A DNA stretch of 45,830 nucleotides from NCBI GenBank assembly GCA_020348905.1, contig CP070756.1, positions 1,706,986 to 1,752,815 on the forward strand, in the 5' to 3' direction. The notes below the pieces were generated by a model, which was not told where the DNA came from, did no database searches, and worked only from the letters and a program-made list of their open reading frames with translations. This stretch comes from Candidatus Zixiibacteriota bacterium. GTDB lineage: Bacteria > Zixibacteria > MSB-5A5 > GN15 > FEB-12. Made by a program: the position numbers and the translations under genes. Positions 38,927-45,830 of this stretch are shown here, one piece after another (the stretch's first letter is position 1; every line of letters starts with the position of its first letter).

Positions 38927-41641
38927 TCAGTTAACGGTCCCGGGGATCTGATTGAGAACCAGCGACCGCACCTCATAATCGGGATGATTTTTCAGATTGT
39001 CGACGTTAATCCGGATTTTGGAGGGGTCGGCTTTGAGCCGGTAATAACCCAGCCGGTTGTTCTCAATCACAGGCCAGGACATGTTTAACCCGGCACTTAT
39101 CTCACCTTTCATCCGGTAAAGATACCTGGCCTGGTTGAAGCCGACTTCGATATCCTCCTTGTAAATCCACCCGGAATCCCGATTCAGTCTCGACCAGGCC
39201 AGCTTGGTGAAGTACTTGAAGGACTTGCCGGTCAGCCTGACGGGAAATCCGTTAATCCTGACCAGGTAACGTTCACGGTCCGAGGCACCGTCGATCTCAA
39301 TTGACTCCAGACCCGAGACGGCCGGTGTCATAATTCCTTTGTGGCTGTTTTCAGCCACGGCACACTTGGTCTGCATTTGAAGCTCCTGTTTAAGTTTATT
39401 GAGTTTAGCATTGAATAGCTTAAGCTTGCACGACCCATTTATAAGGGTCGCTATGGTATTTTCATCTGCCTGGCAAAGCTCAGGTACGGTTCTTATCCCG
39501 GCTTTGACGAGAGCGGCGAAATCGTGGCGATTGAGTACCCGGCCGAACAGGTCACACATCGGTTTGATATCGAACGGCATACCCCGTTTGAGGCTGAAGG
39601 CGCACTGCCGTAAGCGATCAGGCACCGTGGAAGATCTATCGAAGGTTTCGATCAGGTCGGCGATGCCCGTTACGAGGTAGGCGGCGGTTTCTCCCAGTGA
39701 CATTATCTGTCCCAGGTGCATCTGAAACTCCTCCTCGAGTACCTGCACCGGAGTCAGCTGGCGCCAGCGTTCCAGCAGAAGGAATCCCTTCAATGCGGCG
39801 GCCTGAACGTAGGTCAGACGCTGGTTGAGGTTGCCATGCCCCAGGAGGATTACGGCTTCATCGAGCAGGTAATCGAAATGCCGGTGGAGCATCCTCACCG
39901 GAATATTCTGCAGTTGTTCGGTTCGACTGAGTGCTCCCGGTGGCAGGTCCCATCCGGACCCGCCGAGAGCCACAGCAATCCAACCGGCGGATGTTTCCGG
40001 ATACCCTTGTTGAAGCTTTCGCTGATAATGAAGCGCCTGTTTAACGCTGAGACCGCCTCTGGCTACGGTCACACCCAAAGGGGTTGCATTGATTTCGTTA
40101 GTCAGGTCATCAGTAGTGATCAGCCTCTCGCTGAGTAAACTGGCCAGGACTTCATCTACTTGGAATGGCAAAGGATTTCGATGGCAATAGTAATAGAAGG
40201 TGTGACGAAAAGTTTCAGCAAAGGTCGTCTCATCACCGGTGGATATCAATCCGCTGACGACCATATCGAGCAACAGATCCTCCGGCGGCATACTATCCAG
40301 CGCGGACTTCACCGTTTCAGGACTCTGGTCGGCAATGTAGGTCTGCCAGAGGATGTCGGCATCGAATTGATTCTCAGCCATGACTACCGCGCGACCGGGG
40401 TTGTTTGTCTGAGTTGTCAGGCCCAGGCGGCCGGCCCGGCCGGACATGTTGTCAAACTCGGCTCGACTTACAGGGACCAGCGAGGGCTTGAGATCATACT
40501 TTCCGGAACTGTACTTGACTGTCTCCAGATAGACGATATCGGCCGGAAGGTTTACCCCCATAGCTAAAGTAGTAGTTGAGAATAGTGCCTTAACTTCCTT
40601 TTCAGCAAAAGCTTGTTCTACGATTTGCCTCTGTGTTGCCGAGAGGTCGGAATTGTGAAAAGCAACTCCGCGGCCGAGGGCCTGTTTAAGCGAGCGGATC
40701 AGAAACGACGGCTCTTCCCCCTCAAGCTCGAGCAATGCCTTTTTCGCCGGGGGCCAGCTGACCGATGCCGCCAGGGTAAAGGCAGCCTCGACAGTATCCA
40801 GGCGCGACTTGAGAAACACCAGGGTCGAGCCGGAGGAGTCTTTAATCTGCCTGATAAAACTGTCGAAGGTGTTTTCATCACCATCCGGTTTGACGAATTC
40901 CTCGGTGCCATCGAGCCCGTTGTTAAACAAACGATAGCGGAACGACCCTTCGGTGGCCACGCCGCGCATAAGGTCAACCGGACGGATACGTTCTTCAACC
41001 AGGTTGGCATCGAGCCATTCTGCCAGTTGGCCCGCTGATGAGACATCATCGCCGATCACGGCAGACAGTCCCACCAGACCCGGTCGATATTGCGAAGCTT
41101 TGATCTTAGTCAGGAGTCGTTCCAGAACCGCCCCTCGGCCAGGGTCACCGATAGTCTGAATTTCATCGACAACCACCAACCCGATGTTCTTGAGGGCATC
41201 GAGTGAACGGGTTAGCAAAAGATCGAATTTTTCGTAAATTACCATGGCAATCTGGTAGTTACCGTCGAGAAAGCGACGGTCGTTTTCGGGATGATCGCCG
41301 GTGACAATCAGACATTTGACGCCCAATTCAGAATAGGTCTGCTCAAACAGACGGTACTTTTGCTCGGCGAGGGATTTCAGAGGAAAGAGCATGACGGTCT
41401 TCCGACGAGCTACGAGCGCCTTGACAGCGGCCAGTTCAGCACAAAATGATTTACCGGACGATGTTGGTGCCGAAATGAGCAGGCGTGGTGGATTGTATTC
41501 ACTGCTGCCGCCGTTGCTACCCATCAATCCGCGACGGACCGCCTTGATTTGAACCGGCAGCAGCATCTCTCCCTGACGTTGGCGCCATTGCTGGATAAGC
41601 CGCGACGGCATAGCCCATTTTTGAAGTTCCTCTAAACGCAT
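38927..41641 (-). CDS. Ski2/Hel308-like superfamily 2 helicase with C-terminal winged-helix-like domain
   Basis: This 904-residue ATP-dependent helicase has motif I APTSSGKS (58-65), Ia MLFPLKSLAEQKY, motif II VVVDEIQTIGDPGRG, motif III VGLSAVIGD, motif V STTTLAMGVNLPADI, and motif VI MSGRAGRLG. The order and wording fit the Ski2-like branch, which includes the repair helicases Hel308 and HelQ. A helix-hairpin-helix-like stretch lies near residue 740 (LVKAGIRTVPELCQADE). The last 80 residues (FPVRLTGKSFKYFTKLAW to ENNRLGYYRLKAD) resemble an OmpR-type winged helix, an uncommon addition. AAGGG precedes the ATG. It is co-transcribed with the zinc-ribbon gene from a promoter with a LexA-like box, so a DNA-damage role is likely by inference. 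Confidence 0.85.
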   Translation of the reverse strand: MRLEELQKWAMPSRLIQQWRQRQGEMLLPVQIKAVRRGLMGSNGGSSEYNPPRLLISAPTSSGKSFCAELAAVKALVARRKTVMLFPLKSLAEQKYRLFEQTYSELGVKCLIVTGDHPENDRRFLDGNYQIAMVIYEKFDLLLTRSLDALKNIGLVVVDEIQTIGDPGRGAVLERLLTKIKASQYRPGLVGLSAVIGDDVSSAGQLAEWLDANLVEERIRPVDLMRGVATEGSFRYRLFNNGLDGTEEFVKPDGDENTFDSFIRQIKDSSGSTLVFLKSRLDTVEAAFTLAASVSWPPAKKALLELEGEEPSFLIRSLKQALGRGVAFHNSDLSATQRQIVEQAFAEKEVKALFSTTTLAMGVNLPADIVYLETVKYSSGKYDLKPSLVPVSRAEFDNMSGRAGRLGLTTQTNNPGRAVVMAENQFDADILWQTYIADQSPETVKSALDSMPPEDLLLDMVVSGLISTGDETTFAETFRHTFYYYCHRNPLPFQVDEVLASLLSERLITTDDLTNEINATPLGVTVARGGLSVKQALHYQRKLQQGYPETSAGWIAVALGGSGWDLPPGALSRTEQLQNIPVRMLHRHFDYLLDEAVILLGHGNLNQRLTYVQAAALKGFLLLERWRQLTPVQVLEEEFQMHLGQIMSLGETAAYLVTGIADLIETFDRSSTVPDRLRQCAFSLKRGMPFDIKPMCDLFGRVLNRHDFAALVKAGIRTVPELCQADENTIATLINGSCKLKLFNAKLNKLKQELQMQTKCAVAENSHKGIMTPAVSGLESIEIDGASDRERYLVRINGFPVRLTGKSFKYFTKLAWSRLNRDSGWIYKEDIEVGFNQARYLYRMKGEISAGLNMSWPVIENNRLGYYRLKADPSKIRINVDNLKNHPDYEVRSLVLNQIPGTVN

Positions 41642-41680
41642 TGTTAACCCTTCCCCTATTTAAAGCGATTGTCAGATTAC

Positions 41681-41893
41681 TCAGATACTGCAACTGGCAA
41701 AGCCACAAGACATGCAGGTAAAACATCCTCCCAACCGCACCATAGCCGCCCCACAGTCGGGGCAGGTGGCGGCGTTGAGATAGGTGTAATATTCATTGTT
41801 GCCGGTATCTTCGGCGAAGGCTCCCACGGGATGGTGGTAGTCCTCAAATAACTCAGCAGATAAGACATGGTTGGTGATACTTACTCTGTCCAT
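41681..41893 (-). CDS. small zinc-ribbon protein like the C-terminal end of class II ribonucleotide reductase
   Basis: This 70-residue protein ends in CPDCGAAMVRLGGCFTCMSC followed by GFASC. The CxxCG...GCxxCxxCG pattern and its place at the extreme C-terminus resemble the zinc-binding tail of B12-dependent ribonucleotide reductases (NrdJ). The first 40 residues are acidic and not recognised. It may be a free-standing accessory domain, or a remnant of a lost nrdJ. The AAGGAG ribosome site and strong promoter argue that it is expressed. The helicase gene starts 39 bases downstream on the same strand. Confidence 0.72.
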   Translation of the reverse strand: MDRVSITNHVLSAELFEDYHHPVGAFAEDTGNNEYYTYLNAATCPDCGAAMVRLGGCFTCMSCGFASCSI

Positions 41894-41961
41894 AACCTGG
41901 CTCCTTTGCGCGTTTTGTCAGCTCTTGGCAGCAGCTGATATCCTTTTTTTCGGGCAGAGCC

Positions 41962-41990
41962 ATAATACTGCACATTTGTGCAGTTGTCAA
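41962..41990 (-). promoter_or_regulatory. promoter of the zinc-ribbon/helicase operon
   Basis: On the minus strand TTGACA (41990-41985), exactly 17 bases, then TATTAT (41967-41962) form a near-consensus sigma70 promoter. The start is expected near 41955, with a leader of about 60 bases. Confidence 0.8.
41967..41984. promoter_or_regulatory. LexA-like operator filling the promoter spacer
   Basis: ACTGCACA-TT-TGTGCAGT is a perfect 18-bp palindrome that occupies the whole spacer and the edge of the -10 box. Its core at 41969-41982, TGCAC-ATTT-GTGCA, fits TGCNC-N4-GTGCA, the LexA box reported for Fibrobacter succinogenes. A repressor bound here would block RNA polymerase. Assignment to LexA is by motif only; no lexA gene is in the window. 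Confidence 0.6.
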
Positions 41991-42184
41991 GCGAAAATCT
42001 GAAAAAAAGCAGAATTAATTGAAGTCATGTCACATGTTGGGGCTAGGCAGTAGCTTAGCTACAAGATATTGATGGAGCGAAACCGGCTTGAGGCGGACAG
42101 CAATTTCTGCTGCCACGGTGAGACTTCAACGGAGCGGGGAAACAGGACGTCTTAATGGTATACGAGCCGGCCCTCGCGTCCGGC

Positions 42185-42211
42185 AAAACGGCTAATTCGC
42201 AGAGCCGTTTT
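42185..42211. terminator. hairpin terminator downstream of the TonB gene
   Basis: AAAACGGCT (42185-42193) pairs with AGCCGTTTT (42203-42211) over nine bases. The A/T-rich stem base gives a short U-run in either direction. It would end the TonB operon read on the minus strand. Confidence 0.55.
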
Positions 42212-42234
42212 CAGCCTCCAATAAGGCCCTAACA

Positions 42235-42263
42235 GAGGGCGAGACCCCCTCACTCTCGCCCTC
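42235..42263. repeat. 10-bp perfect inverted repeat after the TonB gene
   Basis: GAGGGCGAGA (42235-42244) and TCTCGCCCTC (42254-42263) form a GC-rich hairpin with a nine-base loop, 36 bases after the TonB stop. It has no U-run and may stabilise the mRNA 3' end or assist the next hairpin. Confidence 0.45.
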
Positions 42264-42298
42264 TCCCTCATTCTGCCCCCGGACCCGCGATATATGCC

Positions 42299-43030
42299 TC
42301 AGTGATCTAACTGGAATTTCACCTGATATGTAACCCATATGGAGATAGGCTGCCCGTCGCGAATGGCGGGCTTGTACTTGTTTTTATAGGCGCCTTGCAC
42401 AGCGGCCTCGTCGAGCAGGTCATTGCCCGATGAGGCCGCGATCTGCGCCTTGCTCACGTTACCGTTTTTGTCGACCCAGGCTGCGACCCAGGCGATTCCT
42501 TCCACGCCAGCCATCTTTGCCAGCCGCGGATAGGGCGGAACGTACTGGTAGATCATCTCAACGGGTTCATCGTGCTCGATATAGGTGGTTAGCGGGGGTG
42601 GCAGCCAATCGGTTGTATCGATGACAAACCCTCCGTCTGAGGGCAGGTCGGGCAGGTCACTGGCGCTCGCCAATTCAGCAAGTTCCTCGCGTGAAGCGAT
42701 GACCATATCCTCTTCTTCCAGAATCTCATCGTCAGGTACCGGCACCGGGGGGCCTACCCTGACTTGCTTTGGCTTTTCCTGCGAAGCGAATATGGGTTTC
42801 TCCCGTATGATGGGTGGCGGCGGCGGAATGTCCCGTATAGCTATAATCGGCCCCGGGTTCGGCAGCACTTCCGGAGTCTGTTCGACGGCCGCAAATCCCA
42901 TAGCAATGAGATAGACAACCAGCACCACCCCAACGAAGGTTACAGTGACGAAAAGAGCCACCAGCAGGTTTCGTTGATAACTGGCCTTCATTTCAAAGGC
43001 CCCATAGGGTGCATAGGTAGACAATGCCAT
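42299..43030 (-). CDS. TonB-family energy transducer (second copy)
   Basis: This 243-residue protein has one N-terminal membrane helix (LLVALFVTVTFVGVVLVVYLI), a proline-rich periplasmic spacer (RDIPPPPPIIREKP), and a C-terminal TonB domain (YPRLAKMAGVEGIAWVAAWV ending in VTYQVKF). TonB passes proton-motive energy from the ExbB/ExbD motor to outer membrane transporters. It follows an ExbD gene with a two-base gap, and the pair resembles the TonB/ExbD pair just upstream. The N-terminal APYGAFEMKASYQRN is shared almost word for word with that copy, which indicates duplication. Confidence 0.88.
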   Translation of the reverse strand: MALSTYAPYGAFEMKASYQRNLLVALFVTVTFVGVVLVVYLIAMGFAAVEQTPEVLPNPGPIIAIRDIPPPPPIIREKPIFASQEKPKQVRVGPPVPVPDDEILEEEDMVIASREELAELASASDLPDLPSDGGFVIDTTDWLPPPLTTYIEHDEPVEMIYQYVPPYPRLAKMAGVEGIAWVAAWVDKNGNVSKAQIAASSGNDLLDEAAVQGAYKNKYKPAIRDGQPISIWVTYQVKFQLDH

Positions 43031-43032
43031 AA

Positions 43033-43557
43033 CTACTCACCTCCTTTGCCGGCTTTCTGCTCGGCGGCAAGAAGAAATCGCCCGCAGTTTTCATTGCGAA
43101 GCACATCGGTAATGCTCTGTATGGTTCCGTAGCGTGCGTTCTTGTCGGACTTGATCACAACATACGCAAACGGTCTTTTGGCCCGCGCCCTCTTAATCTG
43201 CTTGTCCAGACCCGGCAGATCAGTGGCGGCAGTATGGCGAATAACCATATTGGGCTCATTAGAGTCAGATTCCGGCGGCACCACCTCAAGGTAATCAACG
43301 AAGATGGAATCAACCCTCGTCACCGTTATAGTGATGACATCTTTGGCAGGCAGTTCTATCTGCGACCGAGATTGCGGCAGATCGACGGCCTTAGCTTCAG
43401 GCGGTTTGAACTGCGTGGTGGCCATGTAAAAGATCAGAAGAAGAAAAGCGATGTCGACCATGGGGGTCATGTCGATGCGAATGGCCGCCCGCCTTTTCTT
43501 CCTGATAAGGTCGCTGCCTCCGCTGCCGGCAACAGCTTTCGCAATTTTGCCAGCCAT
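43033..43557 (-). CDS. ExbD/TolR-family biopolymer transport protein (third copy)
   Basis: This 174-residue protein has a basic N-terminus, then AIRIDMTPMVDIAFLLLIFY with the conserved membrane aspartate of ExbD/TolR, and a periplasmic domain with conserved AVDLPQSRSQIELP. ExbD pairs with ExbB to form the proton-driven motor for TonB. It is very like the ExbD at 45275 (the shared phrase IFYMATTQFKPPEA), so the two are recent duplicates. GAGGAGGG lies before the ATG. No ExbB gene accompanies this pair, so it probably uses the ExbB of the upstream cluster. Confidence 0.92.
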   Translation of the reverse strand: MAGKIAKAVAGSGGSDLIRKKRRAAIRIDMTPMVDIAFLLLIFYMATTQFKPPEAKAVDLPQSRSQIELPAKDVITITVTRVDSIFVDYLEVVPPESDSNEPNMVIRHTAATDLPGLDKQIKRARAKRPFAYVVIKSDKNARYGTIQSITDVLRNENCGRFLLAAEQKAGKGGE

Positions 43558-43741
43558 GACTTGTCCCTCCTCTCATATAAAGGACGTTTTGGCCCGTCGC
43601 GTCGTTTAAGCGGCCCCAGGGCCTGTCGACGCAAGGTCGGTTCTTGAACTCACTTTGAATACAACTAAGAGAGGGGAATCTTCCGGAAAAAACTAAGGAC
43701 TTGCGATTTGTTTTCTGGGAAATGGCCGGGTCCGTCAGATC
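43558..43741. other. intergenic region between the two TonB/ExbD clusters
   Basis: There is no gene here. It leads into the ribosome site of the downstream ExbD gene. I could not find a confident -35/-10 pair, though the strong terminator at 43742-43777 implies that the downstream pair needs its own promoter within it. Confidence 0.5.
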
Positions 43742-43777
43742 AAAAAAAACACCTGACACTTGGAAAAGTGTCAGGTG
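43742..43777 (-). terminator. strong terminator after the first TonB gene
   Basis: On the minus strand CACCTGACACTT (43777-43766) pairs with AAGTGTCAGGTG (43761-43750) over a four-base loop, a perfect 12-bp stem, followed by eight U (43749-43742). Confidence 0.93.
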
Positions 43778-43808
43778 CCAAAACTCTGTTCGCCAGGCGG
43801 GGTAACGC

Positions 43809-44549
43809 TTATCCGTCTTGCTCGAAATTAACGCGATAGCTCACCCAACAGGCCACCGGACGGCCATTCTGAATGCCAGGTTTGAACTTGTTCTTGTACG
43901 CGGCGGCCACAGCGGCTTCGTCAAGCGACACGGTCCCGGAAGATTTGTGCACCATGGCTTTGCGCACATTGCCTTCACGATCAACCAGTGCCCGTACCCA
44001 GACGATACCGGTGATGCCGGCCTGACGAGCCAGACGCGGGTACTCCGGGGTATGTTGAAAGATCATCTCCGGGAAAATCTCGACCGGAGTGAAATCATCG
44101 GGTTCCGGAAAATACTCGTCGTCATCGATGTCGACAATGATGTCTCCCTCGCCCTCGGAGGCGGCGGTGATGTCAGGAGCAACAATCTCGGCCAACTCAT
44201 CTCTGGTTGCAAGGACCACGTCCTCGTCAATCACTTCATCATCGGCCACCGGCGTGGGAATACCGACCTTGGGAGCAGCCACCTGCGGTTGATCGACCTT
44301 AACCTGGGGCGGTTTCTTGGCCACACTTGGAGGCGGGCCCAGATCCGCTACAGTCTTAATAACCCGGGCGCTCAGGTCTATCGCCTCGAGGTCTTCTTCA
44401 CCCAGGTTGGTTATGACCCAGGCTGTCAGCAGTATCAGCAGGACAGTCGCGGTCGTAATGGCCGTTCCCAGCAGGAAGTTCCACTGGTAGCGGGCCTTCA
44501 GCTCATACGCGCCGTAAGGTGAATACAGGGCATTCGGGGGATTCTGCAT
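43809..44549 (-). CDS. TonB-family energy transducer (first copy)
   Basis: This 246-residue protein has an N-terminal membrane helix (NFLLGTAITTATVLLILLTAW), a Pro/Val/acidic spacer, and a TonB C-terminal domain (EYPRLARQAGITGIVWVRAL ending in SYRVNF). It starts SPYGAYELKARYQWN, close to the other copy. The ATG overlaps the stop of the preceding ExbD (TAATG), so they are coupled. A strong terminator follows. Cognate outer membrane receptors are not in the window. Confidence 0.88.
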   Translation of the reverse strand: MQNPPNALYSPYGAYELKARYQWNFLLGTAITTATVLLILLTAWVITNLGEEDLEAIDLSARVIKTVADLGPPPSVAKKPPQVKVDQPQVAAPKVGIPTPVADDEVIDEDVVLATRDELAEIVAPDITAASEGEGDIIVDIDDDEYFPEPDDFTPVEIFPEMIFQHTPEYPRLARQAGITGIVWVRALVDREGNVRKAMVHKSSGTVSLDEAAVAAAYKNKFKPGIQNGRPVACWVSYRVNFEQDG

Positions 44550-45202
44550 TATAACTCACCCCTTTCAGCTGCCTGAGCTATGGCAGCATCGATAATCTTA
44601 TTATCGCGATCTTCCCAGTCACCGATGGCATAGCGATATGAGAACTTCTGATCTTTAGGGATATCCTCGACATCAACGTCGAGAGACTGAGCAATGGACG
44701 CGTTCCAGGATCGTTCCAGAAAGTCAATTTCGTCGAGGATGTTAACCATGTCGGCATAACTGGCGTCGCGATGTATCAAAATCAAAGTATTTAACTTCGG
44801 ATTCTCTCTATTCTGAGCAATGAGGAGATTTCTCAGGGTATCGGAATCCAACCGATAGGTGGCGCTGTCATCGGCGTTCAGGGGTGCCGACGGCAGCAGC
44901 AGGGGGAGGTTGTCCGGAGTAGGAGTTTTCAGACCCCACCAGAAGCGGCTGTCGGCATCGACACGAATCGACAGCAGATTCGATTCCTTAACCTCGACTT
45001 CTTCCTCCTGCTCAATTGGAGGCAGGTTGATTTCCATTGCCTGCGGCATCGAGAAGACAGTCGTCACCATGTAGAATATCAGCAGAAGGAAAGCGATATC
45101 CACCATCGGGGTCATATCGATACGGATCGCGATTCGCCGTTTTGGTCTTCGCAGTCCTTTCTTTTCACCTTTCGGTGCCCGTTCTGCTACTTCACCAGCC
45201 AT
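44549..45202 (-). CDS. ExbD/TolR-family protein, long variant
   Basis: This 217-residue ExbD/TolR protein has RIAIRIDMTPMVDIAFLLLI with the membrane aspartate. It is longer than its neighbours (166 and 174) because the periplasmic domain has an extra stretch, including SRFWWGLKTPTPDNLPLLLP and an acidic tail rich in Asp, Glu and Lys. It may partner with the shorter ExbD at 45275 in one motor, as in systems with two different ExbD subunits. GAGGAGAG precedes the ATG, and the TonB start overlaps its stop. Confidence 0.9.
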   Translation of the reverse strand: MAGEVAERAPKGEKKGLRRPKRRIAIRIDMTPMVDIAFLLLIFYMVTTVFSMPQAMEINLPPIEQEEEVEVKESNLLSIRVDADSRFWWGLKTPTPDNLPLLLPSAPLNADDSATYRLDSDTLRNLLIAQNRENPKLNTLILIHRDASYADMVNILDEIDFLERSWNASIAQSLDVDVEDIPKDQKFSYRYAIGDWEDRDNKIIDAAIAQAAERGEL

Positions 45203-45274
45203 ATTGTAATATCACTCTCCTCTCAATAGTATAGACGGTCAAAAACAGGTTTCTCGCTAACGGTTTTACCTCCG

Positions 45275-45775
45275 TCAGGCACTTTCAGTGTCCGTACCCG
45301 AATCTCCTACCTCGACTTCATGGTCGGTGATAATGAGAAATCGTTCGAGGTGGTTTTCCTGCATAGATCGCATAACGTCTTGCATCACCCCGAAACTGGC
45401 CTTTTCATCGGCCTTTATCACGATCAACGCCCGGAGGTTTTTGGCACGGGCCTTATTTATTTCAGCCGAAACATTGTAGGTGTCGGCCATGCGGACAATT
45501 CTGGCCTTGGTGTTCACCATAACACCTTCGATTTCTACCTCGCGCAACTCAACATAGTCGACGTAAATCGAATCGTATTTGGTTACCGTAATATTGATAA
45601 TGTCCTTGTCCGGCAACTCGATTTGCGAATGCGACTCCGGCAGATCCACCGCCCTTGCTTCCGGCGGTTTGAACTGGGTTGTCGCCATGTAGAATATCAA
45701 AAGGAGAAAGGCAATATCCACCATCGGTGTCATGTCAATCCTGATGGAAATGCGCCGTTTCTTTCCTATGGCCAT
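45275..45775 (-). CDS. ExbD/TolR-family biopolymer transport protein (first copy)
   Basis: This 166-residue protein starts MAIGKKRRISIRIDMTPMVD and carries the ExbD membrane segment with its conserved aspartate, then IFYMATTQFKPPEARAVDLP and a periplasmic domain. AAGGAA sits before the ATG, and the stop of the preceding gene is one base upstream, which shows tight coupling with the ExbB-like gene at the window edge. Confidence 0.92.
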   Translation of the reverse strand: MAIGKKRRISIRIDMTPMVDIAFLLLIFYMATTQFKPPEARAVDLPESHSQIELPDKDIINITVTKYDSIYVDYVELREVEIEGVMVNTKARIVRMADTYNVSAEINKARAKNLRALIVIKADEKASFGVMQDVMRSMQENHLERFLIITDHEVEVGDSGTDTESA

Positions 45776-45776
45776 C

Positions 45777-45830
45777 TTAGATTCCTTCTTTTTCCTTCAG
45801 AATCTGCATTATCTCGAAGGTAGCTTCGTC
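45777..45830 (-). CDS. C-terminal end of an upstream gene, probably ExbB/TolQ (MotA family)
   Basis: Only the last 17 codons and a TAA stop are inside the window: DEATFEIMQILKEKEGI. This is too short to identify by itself. Its position directly before the ExbD gene, with one base between, makes an ExbB/TolQ proton-channel subunit the likely identity. Confidence 0.55.
   Translation of the reverse strand, partial: DEATFEIMQILKEKEGI

Larger units (their letters stand above)
41894..42298. other. 405-bp intergenic region between the helicase and TonB operons
   Basis: I see no gene here. It holds the promoter and LexA-like operator of the helicase operon (41962-41990) and, nearer the TonB gene, two perfect hairpins: 42185-42211 and 42235-42263. 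The stretch 42000-42180 has no open frame or repeat that I can recognise. Confidence 0.6.

Noticed and set aside
38798..39088. 96-codon plus-strand frame between the helicase and Lon genes
   Set aside because: It runs into the helicase gene antisense, has no ribosome site and no protein features.
1..45830. CRISPR arrays, tRNA genes, insertion sequences, prophage genes
   Set aside because: I saw no regular spaced repeats, no cloverleaf-type sequence, and no transposase, integrase or phage proteins in any frame.

Overview
This window most resembles chromosomal DNA of an uncultured bacterium of the Fibrobacteres-Chlorobi-Bacteroidetes (FCB) superphylum or a neighbouring candidate phylum such as Zixibacteria. 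That is an inference from gene content (eukaryotic-type citrate synthase, one-polypeptide pyruvate:ferredoxin oxidoreductase, divergent ATP-type PEP carboxykinase, duplicated TonB/ExbD modules, a LexA-like box of the Fibrobacter type). There is no rRNA gene to settle it. I see no insertion sequence, prophage, CRISPR array or tRNA gene. Genes are densely packed in short operons with clear Shine-Dalgarno sites, and several have good sigma70-type promoters.

Layout. 1-1914 (minus): metallo-beta-lactamase hydrolase, PHP-domain phosphatase, and the N-terminal part of a 3-methyladenine DNA glycosylase cut by the window start. 1947-4196 (plus): a shared CRP/FNR-like site, then prfB with its programmed +1 frameshift, and pta. 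4247-12131 (plus): a long operon of flotillin, an aspartate-aminotransferase/HprK-like fusion, ndk, a divergent PEP carboxykinase, an FmdB-type zinc ribbon and a GlcD-type oxidase. 12170-13614: citrate synthase with its own promoter, a second exact TGTGA-N6-TCACA site and a terminator. 13628-17659 (minus): two membrane sensor histidine kinases, preceded by a promoter and a roughly 160-nt structured RNA ending in a terminator (17732-17890). 18001-20388 (minus): cobO, an SDR epimerase and trxB. 20518-25436 (plus): an Rrf2 regulator, a dCTP-deaminase-like gene and pyruvate:ferredoxin oxidoreductase. 25521-27512 (plus): a beta-barrel-like protein and a TolB-like propeller. 27538-36093 (minus): miaB, a pseudo-histidine-kinase with a receiver, an HDOD protein with a DHp-like tail, chorismate synthase and leucyl aminopeptidase. 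36195-38669 (minus): a Lon-family protease. 38927-41990 (minus): a putative SOS operon of a small zinc-ribbon protein and a Ski2/Hel308-like helicase. 42299-45830 (minus): TonB/ExbD energy-transduction genes.

How it fits together. Citrate synthase, pyruvate:ferredoxin oxidoreductase, phosphotransacetylase, PEP carboxykinase, aspartate aminotransferase and Ndk form the pyruvate/acetyl-CoA/oxaloacetate node. The aminotransferase makes oxaloacetate, the PEPCK substrate, and sits one gene away from it.

The least ordinary items are: (1) the aminotransferase/HprK-like fusion beside a divergent PEPCK; (2) a Lon protease with an intact Ser-Lys dyad but a ruined Walker A motif; (3) a LexA-like palindrome filling the -35/-10 spacer of a helicase operon; (4) an unassigned structured RNA upstream of a kinase operon; (5) a Dcd-family protein with Ser in place of the catalytic Glu; (6) a degenerate histidine kinase with a live receiver beside an HDOD protein carrying an orphan His box; (7) two exact CRP-consensus sites; and (8) apparently leaderless or near-leaderless transcripts.
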